Assembly (NCBI GenBank): GCA_900769635.1
Contig: CAAGHJ010000011.1
Span: 1-6,357 of the forward strand
From: Bacilli bacterium
Lineage (GTDB): Bacteria > Bacillota_I > Bacilli_A > RF39 > UBA660
Reading direction: 5' to 3'
Length of the DNA: 6,357 nucleotides
Shown here piece by piece: positions 1-5,812 of the stretch (positions are counted from its first letter, which is position 1; every line of letters starts with the position of its first letter). Both the position numbers and the translations under genes were made by a program. The notes beneath the pieces were generated by a model. The model was not told the DNA's origin and did no database searches. It saw nothing but the letters and a program-made list of their open reading frames with translations.

Positions 1-2
1 AG

Positions 3-536
3 ATTATTAATGGAGTATGTCTCGATCCTCGTATTGGAACACATTATAATAATCCATCTTTTGGATATGGTGGATACTGTTTACCAAAAGATACAAAGCA
101 GCTGCTTGCTAACTACGCAGATGTTCCTGAAAATCTTATTGAAGCAATCGTTGAGTCTAATAGAACGAGAAAAGATTTTATTGCTGATCGAGTCTTGGAA
201 ATTGCTGGAGCATATGAAGCAAATGATGACTGGGATGAAAGTAAAGAAAAAGATGTTGTGGTAGGTGTATATCGTCTTACTATGAAGAGTAATAGTGATA
301 ATTTCCGTCAGAGTTCTATTCAGGGAGTCATGAAGAGAATTAAGGCAAAAGGCTCTACAGTCATTATTTATGAGCCTACATTGAAAGACGGTGAAACTTT
401 CTTTGGCAGCAAAGTGGTTAATGATTTAGATGAGTTTAAGAGGCAGAGTCAGGCAATTATTGCCAATCGTTACGATAGTTGTTTGGATGATGTAAAAGAC
501 AAAGTTTATACAAGGGATATTTTTCAGAGAGATTAA
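3..536 (+). CDS. ugd: UDP-glucose 6-dehydrogenase, C-terminal part (5' end outside window)
   Basis: This is the last 177 residues of a cytoplasmic enzyme that oxidises UDP-glucose to UDP-glucuronate with two NAD+, supplying an acidic sugar donor for polysaccharide synthesis. The open frame enters from the left edge (first whole codon at 3) and ends at TAA 534-536. Seen directly: the catalytic-site motif GYGGYCLPKDTKQL, with the nucleophilic cysteine codon at 78-80, followed by the central dimerisation helix and the C-terminal UDP-binding domain containing GVYRLTMKSNSDNFRQSS. The protein ends in YTRDIF, typical of Gram-positive Ugd/HasB-type enzymes. Family members are about 390-400 residues, so the NAD-binding Rossmann half is missing only because of the window edge. 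The motif favours UDP-glucose dehydrogenase over UDP-ManNAc dehydrogenase. Sampled GC (about 36% over 61-300) is higher than in the genes downstream. An acetyltransferase gene begins 29 nt after the stop. Confidence 0.95.
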   Translation: MINGVCLDPRIGTHYNNPSFGYGGYCLPKDTKQLLANYADVPENLIEAIVESNRTRKDFIADRVLEIAGAYEANDDWDESKEKDVVVGVYRLTMKSNSDNFRQSSIQGVMKRIKAKGSTVIIYEPTLKDGETFFGSKVVNDLDEFKRQSQAIIANRYDSCLDDVKDKVYTRDIFQRD

Positions 537-555
537 TAAACTAAAAATAGAAAAC

Positions 556-560
556 GGTGA
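556..560 (+). promoter_or_regulatory. Weak ribosome binding site supporting GTG 566
   Basis: GGTGA lies 5 nt before GTG 566, the preferred start of the acetyltransferase. The in-frame GTG at 557 overlaps this site and has no Shine-Dalgarno sequence of its own, so 566 is the better start. The match to the anti-Shine-Dalgarno is modest. Confidence 0.4.
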
Positions 561-565
561 AATTA

Positions 566-1062
566 GTGAAAAAATTAGTTATTTTGTTTAAATTATTACT
601 TTTGACAGTTTTAAAGAAAAACCATGCTAAAGCTGAAGTGATTAGAAAATCTAATATCTTTAAAGAATATGGTCGGGGGGGTATTGGCATCCATGTTGGA
701 TTCCTACCCATCCGGATCTAATTAGTATAGGAAATAATGTCACTGTAGCGGCAGATGTTAGAATCTATGAACATGATTTAGTAGCTAGAATGTGGAATAG
801 AGATTGTAATTACACTGGTCCAATGATTGATTATTATACTGGCCCGGTAGTAATAAAAGATAATGCTGTAATTGGAGGAAGGAGTATTATTTTATATAAT
901 GTCACTATTGGAAAAAATGCTTTAGTAGCAGCTGGCGGAGTTGTAACTAAAGATGTACCTGATTTTGCGATTGTGGGTGGAAATCCGGCAAAAATAATTG
1001 GAGATACAAGAGATCTTTATAAAAAGCGATTATCCATCACAGAGGGGAATAAAAAAGAGTAG
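566..1062 (+). pseudogene. Polysaccharide O-acetyltransferase (hexapeptide-repeat family), frameshifted at a G7 tract
   Basis: A left-handed beta-helix acetyltransferase of the NodL/maltose O-acetyltransferase/WcaF type, expected to move acetyl from acetyl-CoA to a sugar hydroxyl of the repeat unit. It is split between two frames. From GTG 566 the first frame reads VKKLVILFKLLLLTVL... to FKEYGRGG, then hits TAA at 719-721 (51 codons). The rest of the family pattern continues in the -1 frame from 682: YWHPCWIPTHPDLISIGNNV, then IYEHD with the likely catalytic His (residue 70 of the joined protein), hexapeptide turns from about 95 to 128 and the closing GGNPAKIIG (138-146). The switch falls on seven G at 675-681; one more G, or two fewer, restores a protein of about 165 residues. 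As written, only a fragment from ATG 790 (90 codons) is open, without the catalytic His. Residues 1-16 are hydrophobic and could lie at the membrane. It may be a true pseudogene, a phase-off allele, a recoded gene or a sequencing error. Confidence 0.85.
675..681 (+). repeat. G7 homopolymer at the acetyltransferase frameshift
   Basis: Seven consecutive G in a gene of otherwise AT-rich codons. In the incoming frame the codons are CGG GGG GGT; the family-consistent downstream frame begins with TAT at 682, one base back. The tract is therefore exactly where the reading frame is lost. Length variation here would switch the acetyltransferase on (G5 or G8) or off (G6 or G7). Confidence 0.8.
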
Positions 1063-1122
1063 GTTTATTGTTTATTAAATATTTGTGTATAAAAAATAGT
1101 AAATAATGCTATTTATAAAGAT

Positions 1123-1128
1123 AAGGAG
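1123..1128 (+). promoter_or_regulatory. Ribosome binding site that fixes the TTG start of the GT4 gene
   Basis: AAGGAG lies 6 nt before TTG 1135. This strong, well-spaced site, together with the MRILIVNY... beginning typical of GT-B glycosyltransferases, supports TTG as the real start. The next in-frame ATG (residue 20) would remove the first beta strand and the glycine loop. Confidence 0.8.
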
Positions 1129-1134
1129 AAAACG

Positions 1135-2385
1135 TTGAGAATACTTATAGTAAATTATAGATACTTTATTTCTGGGGGCCCAGAAAAGTATATGTTTAAT
1201 ATTAAAAAGATGCTTGAAGATAATGGGCATGAGGTTATACCTTTTTCCATACATTCCAATAAAAATGTTGCAACAGAATATTCAAAATACTTTGTAGAAC
1301 CAATTGGTGGACGAGATGCAACATATTTTGATGAAGTGAAAAAGACACCTAAATCAATTTGGCAGTTACTTACGCGAAGTATTTATTCTCGTGAAGTAGA
1401 AAAAGCAATAAAAAAAGAAATAAAGGATGTAAAGCCAGATTTGGTATATATTATTCATTTTGTTAATAAATTGTCTCCGAGTGTAATTACAGGTGCAAGT
1501 AAAATGGGAATCCCGGTTGTGTTAAGATTATCAGATTATTTCTTGTTATGTCCAAGATTTGATTTTATGTATGAAAAGAAAGTCTGTGAAGAATGTTTAT
1601 CAAAGGGATATAGGAGTTGTATTAAAAAGAGATGTGTGAAAGGATCACTATTTGCATCTGTCGTAAGAGTGTTTTCTATGAAATTTCATAAAATGATAAA
1701 TGTATATAAAAATGTATATGCATTTATAACACCATCAGAATTTTTGAAGAAAAAATTGGCATTAAATGGCTTTGATGAAAAAAGAATTCATTGTATTCCT
1801 ACTTTTACAGCAAGTAAAACAACAATAGGGGAACCGCAGATAGGATCGTATGGATTATATTTTGGACGTGTTACTGAAGAAAAGGGAGTTGAAACTGTTA
1901 TAAAAGCGTATGAAAAATTGCCTGAGTATACAGTTAAAATTATGGGAGACGATACAACAGATGAGGCAAAGCGTCTGAAAAAATATGTAAAGGATCATAA
2001 AATGAAGAATGTTGAATTCCTTGGGTTTAAGAGTGGAGAGGAACTAGAGGATATTATAAAAGGAGCTAGATTTACATTGATTCCTTCAATTTGGTATGAT
2101 AACCTACCTAATACTGCTTTAGAGTCGTTTCAATATTCAAAGCCGGTTATCGCTAGCAATATAGGAAGTCTTCCAGAATTGGTTAGTGATGGGGAAAACG
2201 GATATTTATTTGAACCATCAAATGTTGAGGATCTTATTAAAAAAATTAAGATGCTAGATGATGATATTTTGGTTAAAAAGATGGGACAAGCTAGTAGAAA
2301 AAGGCTTGAAAACAGATTCGCACCGCAATCACATTATGAAGCTTTGATGAAAATTTTTAATGAGGCTGTCAAAAATAGAAAATAA
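1135..2385 (+). CDS. Glycosyltransferase, GT4 family (GT-B fold)
   Basis: A cytoplasmic or membrane-peripheral retaining glycosyltransferase of 416 residues, normal family length, expected to add one sugar from a nucleotide-sugar donor to the growing lipid-linked repeat unit. The N-terminal acceptor domain opens with MRILIVNYRYF and a glycine loop, GGPEKY (14-19). The C-terminal donor domain starts near 238 (YGLYFGRVTEEKGVET) and includes FLGF (295-298), PSIWYDNLPNTALESF (317-332), KPVIAS (336-341) and the GENGYLF loop (353-359). The usual E-x7-E donor motif reads D322-x7-E330, a conservative change at the first position. An insert at 139-167 carries five cysteines (C139, C151, C154, C162, C167), a pattern I recall from other GT4 proteins of this sort and possibly a metal site. 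Donor, acceptor and linkage cannot be read from sequence. The start is TTG with a strong ribosome site. It lies 72 nt after the acetyltransferase and 17 nt before the radical SAM gene. Confidence 0.93.
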   Translation: MRILIVNYRYFISGGPEKYMFNIKKMLEDNGHEVIPFSIHSNKNVATEYSKYFVEPIGGRDATYFDEVKKTPKSIWQLLTRSIYSREVEKAIKKEIKDVKPDLVYIIHFVNKLSPSVITGASKMGIPVVLRLSDYFLLCPRFDFMYEKKVCEECLSKGYRSCIKKRCVKGSLFASVVRVFSMKFHKMINVYKNVYAFITPSEFLKKKLALNGFDEKRIHCIPTFTASKTTIGEPQIGSYGLYFGRVTEEKGVETVIKAYEKLPEYTVKIMGDDTTDEAKRLKKYVKDHKMKNVEFLGFKSGEELEDIIKGARFTLIPSIWYDNLPNTALESFQYSKPVIASNIGSLPELVSDGENGYLFEPSNVEDLIKKIKMLDDDILVKKMGQASRKRLENRFAPQSHYEALMKIFNEAVKNRK

Positions 2386-2390
2386 AGGGG
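2384..2390 (+). promoter_or_regulatory. Ribosome binding site of the radical SAM gene, overlapping the GT4 stop
   Basis: AAAGGGG begins inside the TAA stop of the GT4 gene (2383-2385) and lies 12 nt before ATG 2403, longer than the usual 5-9 nt. The arrangement fits translational coupling with the preceding gene. Confidence 0.5.
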
Positions 2391-2402
2391 TAATTAATAA
2401 AG

Positions 2403-3590
2403 ATGAAAAAGAATACTGAAAAAAAATTAAATGGAACAGTAATTGTTACATATCGTTGTAATGCCAGATGTTCAATGTGCAATCGTTATAAAGCACCATC
2501 TAAGCCAGAAGAAGAAATCAGTTTGGACACAATAAAAAAATTGCCAAAGATGTATTTTACAAATATTACTGGTGGTGAACCTTTTATTAGAACTGATTTG
2601 AAAGACATTGTACGTGAGTTATATAAGAAATCCGATCGTATTGTTATTTCGACTAATGGATTTTTTACAGATCGTATTGTGGACCTTTGTAAAGAGTTCC
2701 CTAATATTGGCATACGTATTTCCATTGAAGGACTTGAGGAGACAAATAACGAAATACGAGGCCTTCAGAATGGTTATCAGCGTGGATATGGTACGTTAAA
2801 AAAACTTAGAGAAATGGGAATGAAAGATGTTGGATTTGGTATGACTGTACAGGATAAAAACGCACCAGACCTTGTACCATTATACCAAATTAGTAATGAA
2901 ATGGGGATGGAATTTGCAACGGCTTCTTTACATAATAGTTTCTATTTTGTAGAAGCAAAAAATATTATTCATGATCGTCCGATGGTTGCAAAGAATTTTG
3001 AAAAGTTAGTTAATGAGTTATTACGTAGTAATAGTCCTAAAAAATGGTTCAGAGCATATTTTAATCATGGATTAATTAATTATATTTATGGGCAAAAGAG
3101 GCTTCTTCCATGTGACATGAGTTTTGATACATTTTTCATTGATCCATATGGTGATGTTATGCCTTGCAATGGAACTAAGGATAAAGAAGTTATGGGAAAT
3201 TTGAATAATCAATCTTGGGATGAACTGTGGAATAGTTCTCAGGCAGAAGAGGTGCGAAAAAAAGTTCGTTGTTGTGATCGAGATTGCTGGATGATAGGCT
3301 CTGTTTCTCCGGCTATGCATAAATATATTTGGAAACCAGCAACATGGGTTTTAGTGCATAAATTTAAAGCTTTATTTACTAAACAACCATACAGTATGTA
3401 TGAAAACAAAATTTGCTGTGATTATCGTGATGGAAAAGTTACGAAAGAAGAACTTGATAAATGTAGTACATGTGACATAAATTGTGTAATTGATAATGGC
3501 TTAAGTGAGGCTTCAAAAGAGCAGTTAAAACATAAATCTGGAGAGGAAATTGTGGACGAGGATATTGCAAATCAGCTTGGAAATAAATAA
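2403..3590 (+). CDS. Radical SAM protein with SPASM/Twitch-like C-terminal cysteine clusters
   Basis: A cytoplasmic iron-sulfur enzyme of 395 residues, substrate unknown. The radical SAM signature C-x3-C-x2-C is present as C19, C23, C26 and would bind the [4Fe-4S] cluster that cleaves S-adenosylmethionine to a 5'-deoxyadenosyl radical. The SAM-binding TGGEP motif is at 56-60, with STNG at 83-86 and a SIEG strand at 107-110, as in MoaA/PqqE-like members. After the barrel, C237-x12-G-x4-C255 matches the first half of a SPASM motif; C290, C291 and C295 follow. A further cluster (C338, C339, C354, C357, C361) lies in a long C-terminal extension, so one or two auxiliary clusters are plausible. Its position between a GT4 gene and a polymerase-like gene suggests modification of a sugar, lipid carrier or other glycan-linked substrate; a peptide substrate is not excluded, though no precursor-like small ORF was seen. 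The enzyme should be oxygen-sensitive, consistent with an anaerobe. Confidence 0.93.
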   Translation: MKKNTEKKLNGTVIVTYRCNARCSMCNRYKAPSKPEEEISLDTIKKLPKMYFTNITGGEPFIRTDLKDIVRELYKKSDRIVISTNGFFTDRIVDLCKEFPNIGIRISIEGLEETNNEIRGLQNGYQRGYGTLKKLREMGMKDVGFGMTVQDKNAPDLVPLYQISNEMGMEFATASLHNSFYFVEAKNIIHDRPMVAKNFEKLVNELLRSNSPKKWFRAYFNHGLINYIYGQKRLLPCDMSFDTFFIDPYGDVMPCNGTKDKEVMGNLNNQSWDELWNSSQAEEVRKKVRCCDRDCWMIGSVSPAMHKYIWKPATWVLVHKFKALFTKQPYSMYENKICCDYRDGKVTKEELDKCSTCDINCVIDNGLSEASKEQLKHKSGEEIVDEDIANQLGNK

Positions 3591-3620
3591 AAAACATGAT
3601 TAATATAGCATAAAAATCTC

Positions 3621-3625
3621 GGAGG
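3621..3625 (+). promoter_or_regulatory. Ribosome binding site supporting the GTG start of the Wzy-like gene
   Basis: GGAGG lies 10 nt before GTG 3636. The in-frame ATG at 3666 has only A and T tracts (A7 then T6) ahead of it and no ribosome site, so GTG 3636 is preferred. Confidence 0.7.
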
Positions 3626-3635
3626 TTATCTAAAA

Positions 3636-4823
3636 GTGCTGAAAATAAATTTAAAAAAATTTTTTATGGGAATAGCATATAATTGTTTGTTTTTTTCCAT
3701 CATACTTAAAATGCTATATCAAACAAACCAAAATGGCACTATAAGACTTTTGGGGTTTGGTATGCAGGCAATTGTTTTGTTATGCTATTTTTTTGAGGAA
3801 TTGATAACGCTAAAGAGGAAATCAATAAACAGTATTACTTTGATTTTAGGAATTTTAATTGTATATCAATGTGTAATTACTATATTAAATAATTCAATTT
3901 ACTTACCCTATACGCCAATTGATATATTTATTTGGCCGTTAAGTGTTATTGTGTATTATGACTTTACTTGTCATAATGAAATGAACAAAAATATTGAAAA
4001 AAAGACATTTATATATTACTTAATAATGTGTCTTATCTCAGTATCACTTATAAGAATACATTTAGCTGGAAATGGAAACATAGGGCAGGTAGTATTTTTA
4101 ACATATTATTGCTTAACTGCATTACCGTTAATTATCATTTTTCTTAAAGAAAAGAATTTGCGAAATTTATGTATGTTATTATGTATTGCTATATCTGTTG
4201 CATCAACGAAAAGAACTGGAACGATAGCATTAATTTTAGGAATATTGGTGATGTTAGTATTAGATGCACATATACAAGGTTCATTAAGAGAAAAATGGAA
4301 AAAATATATGTATCTTTTTATTGCTATTTGTATAGGTAGTGGAGCAGTATTGTATCTCGAGAATAGATCGGGACTTGAGATTTTTGACCGTTTTTCAAAA
4401 TTAAGTACAGATGGAGGAAGCGGTCGAGATATTATTTGGGCGATTACTCTTCAAGCGTTCAAGACGTCAAATATAAGGGAAAAAATTTTTGGACATGGTT
4501 TCCAAAGTGTTTATTATCGCCTTAAACCAGGTGGATTTTCTCGCTTTTCACATAATAGTTATATAGAGTACCTATATGATTATGGGATAATAGGATTATC
4601 ATTATTAGTATTATTTGTTTTATCTTTAATTATAATAGAAATAAAATTTATACGAGAAAAAAATAAATATGCTCCAGTTATGGGGATGTTATTGATTATT
4701 ACTATTTTCCTAAGTGCGTTTAGTTATTTTTTTGAAGAATCAAATATTATACAGCCAATAGCTGTTGCATATGGAATTATTTTAGGACAAGCTCATAAGG
4801 AAAGGAAGAGGTATGAAAATTAG
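3636..4823 (+). CDS. O-antigen polymerase/ligase family membrane protein (Wzy-like)
   Basis: An integral membrane protein of 395 residues with about 12 hydrophobic segments (roughly 11-29, 36-53, 66-84, 94-109, 123-141, 150-169, 176-189, 194-210, 223-240, 315-336, 347-364, 369-385). The large loop at about 241-314, expected on the outer face of the membrane, holds SGRDIIW (262-268) and SHNSYIEYLYDYGIIG (305-320); this His-Asn/Glu/Gly pattern is characteristic of the O-antigen ligase/polymerase (Wzy_C) superfamily. A KRTG motif (192-195) fits the conserved arginine region before the next helix. In a cluster of glycosyltransferases the likely job is polymerising exported lipid-linked repeat units; ligase activity is the alternative. 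The start is GTG 45 nt after the radical SAM gene, and the last 11 nt overlap the GT2 gene. Its GC content is very low (about 25% over 3661-3900), as is common for Wzy genes. Confidence 0.85.
   Translation: MLKINLKKFFMGIAYNCLFFSIILKMLYQTNQNGTIRLLGFGMQAIVLLCYFFEELITLKRKSINSITLILGILIVYQCVITILNNSIYLPYTPIDIFIWPLSVIVYYDFTCHNEMNKNIEKKTFIYYLIMCLISVSLIRIHLAGNGNIGQVVFLTYYCLTALPLIIIFLKEKNLRNLCMLLCIAISVASTKRTGTIALILGILVMLVLDAHIQGSLREKWKKYMYLFIAICIGSGAVLYLENRSGLEIFDRFSKLSTDGGSGRDIIWAITLQAFKTSNIREKIFGHGFQSVYYRLKPGGFSRFSHNSYIEYLYDYGIIGLSLLVLFVLSLIIIEIKFIREKNKYAPVMGMLLIITIFLSAFSYFFEESNIIQPIAVAYGIILGQAHKERKRYEN
4803..4808 (+). promoter_or_regulatory. Ribosome binding site of the GT2 gene inside the Wzy-like gene
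   Basis: AGGAAG lies 4 nt before ATG 4813, within a purine-rich stretch that continues to 4811. It sits in the last codons of the polymerase-like gene, so translation of the two genes is probably coupled. Confidence 0.6.
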
Positions 4824-5751
4824 TATAATTGTACCTGTATATAATGCGGAAAGGTATTTAGATAAATTAGTACAATCTGTTTTGAGTCAAACATATGAGG
4901 ATTATGAATTAATATTAGTCGACGATAGTTCAAAAGATAATAGTTATTCATTGATGAAAAAATATCAAGAAATGGATAGTAGAATCAAAGCGTATACGAA
5001 AGAAAATACTGGACCTGGTTTAACAAGAAAATTTGGATTTGAAAAATCATCGGGAGATTTGTTTTTCTTTGTAGATAGTGATGATTGGATTACGACTTCT
5101 GATGTACTTAGAGAAATCAATGATCTGTTTGAAAAAAATGAAAAAATAGATGTTCTCTTTTTTGATAGGGAGGATATTATTGGTGATACGAAAGATATTA
5201 TTTCTGGGTTCAATGAAACTAGGGAAGGATTGCACAATATTGATGAATTAAATGAAGTTGTCAGACCTGGTTTAGGTGCAAAGATTTTTAGAAAAAGTAT
5301 ATTAACAGAAGATATGTTTTATGAGTCAACTATATTTGAAGATTTATATACTACATATATCTATCTGGATAAATGCAGTAATTTTTTCTATTCAGCTAAA
5401 TGTTATTATACTATATATCATGATATTGATTCATCGTCATTGTCCTCAAAACCTACTGCAGAATCTTTTGCAAAATCATTAGAGATGATTTTGATGGTAC
5501 ATGAAAAATTGGAGAAAAGTTCACTAAGATATAGTTTGGAATTATGGATGGCACTTCTCTTTACTACATATTGGAAAGCACGAGTGAAAAATGATACTTC
5601 TTATAATTCAAAAATGATAAATGATAGTATTCAAAAAATTGCTGGAATTTTGAAAGAAAATAAAATTGTTATAAAACCAAGTGGGAAAAAACATATTAAG
5701 GTATTAATATATAAGATGCTTTTAATGATTAGCAAAAAAAAATGTGAATAA
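4813..5751 (+). CDS. Glycosyltransferase, GT2 family (GT-A fold)
   Basis: An inverting glycosyltransferase of 312 residues acting at the cytoplasmic face of the membrane to add a sugar to the lipid-linked repeat unit. The N-terminal GT-A domain is complete: MKISIIVPVYNAERYL (1-16), LILVDDSSKD with the nucleotide-binding aspartates D37/D38, a GPGLTR segment (67-72), and the metal-binding DSDD at 88-91. GAKIFRKSIL (155-164) resembles the N/K-x-F-R motif of capsule GT2 enzymes, and E176-D177 in IFEDLYTT is the likely catalytic-base ED motif. The C-terminal third is helical and ends in a hydrophobic, lysine-rich stretch (293-310) that could contact the membrane. Donor sugar and linkage are not predictable. 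It overlaps the Wzy-like gene by 11 nt. It is followed by a 61 nt gap with no clear terminator. Nine A at 5734-5742 near the stop code for the KKK tail. Confidence 0.93.
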   Translation: MKISIIVPVYNAERYLDKLVQSVLSQTYEDYELILVDDSSKDNSYSLMKKYQEMDSRIKAYTKENTGPGLTRKFGFEKSSGDLFFFVDSDDWITTSDVLREINDLFEKNEKIDVLFFDREDIIGDTKDIISGFNETREGLHNIDELNEVVRPGLGAKIFRKSILTEDMFYESTIFEDLYTTYIYLDKCSNFFYSAKCYYTIYHDIDSSSLSSKPTAESFAKSLEMILMVHEKLEKSSLRYSLELWMALLFTTYWKARVKNDTSYNSKMINDSIQKIAGILKENKIVIKPSGKKHIKVLIYKMLLMISKKKCE

Positions 5752-5800
5752 TAGTCCCCAAATTATATATTATTACATTTTTGCTATGAGGAACTTATAT

Positions 5801-5806
5801 AGAGGA
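5801..5806 (+). promoter_or_regulatory. Ribosome binding site of the pyruvyl transferase gene
   Basis: AGAGGA lies 6 nt before ATG 5813. It is a good Shine-Dalgarno match at normal spacing and supports this start. Confidence 0.7.
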
Positions 5807-5812
5807 TTAATT

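Noticed and set aside
10..264. 84-codon + strand ORF overlapping the start of the window
   Set aside because: It is out of frame with ugd, whose frame carries the conserved GYGGYCLPKDTKQL motif through the same bases.
557..565. GTG 557 as the acetyltransferase start
   Set aside because: In frame, but no Shine-Dalgarno upstream; GTG 566 has GGTGA at suitable spacing.
1094..1114. Hairpin AAATAG / CTATTT with a 9-base loop in the 72 nt gap before the GT4 gene
   Set aside because: Only six base pairs, nearly all A-T, with no following T tract; expected by chance in such AT-rich DNA and not a terminator.
1065..1120. Possible promoter (TATAAA-like -10) in the acetyltransferase-GT4 gap
   Set aside because: No -35 box at proper spacing and the extended -10 TG is misplaced; AT-rich gaps give such matches by chance.
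2486..2725. Minus-strand ORF within the radical SAM gene
   Set aside because: It is antisense to the conserved TGGEP region, resembles no family I know and has no ribosome site of note; a shadow ORF.
3072..3320. Minus-strand ORF opposite the SPASM-like region
   Set aside because: Shadow of the radical SAM coding sequence with no recognisable features.
4965..5237. Minus-strand ORFs opposite the GT2 gene
   Set aside because: They are low-complexity Ser/Phe/Ile-rich translations antisense to the DSDD region; shadows.
5734..5742. A9 tract near the 3' end of the GT2 gene as another slippage site
   Set aside because: It encodes only the last lysines before the stop, so frame changes would barely alter the protein, and A runs are common in this DNA.
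5752..5812. 61 nt gap before the pyruvyl transferase, checked for a terminator or internal promoter
   Set aside because: No GC-rich stem followed by T residues and no properly spaced -35/-10 pair; only the ribosome site is supported.
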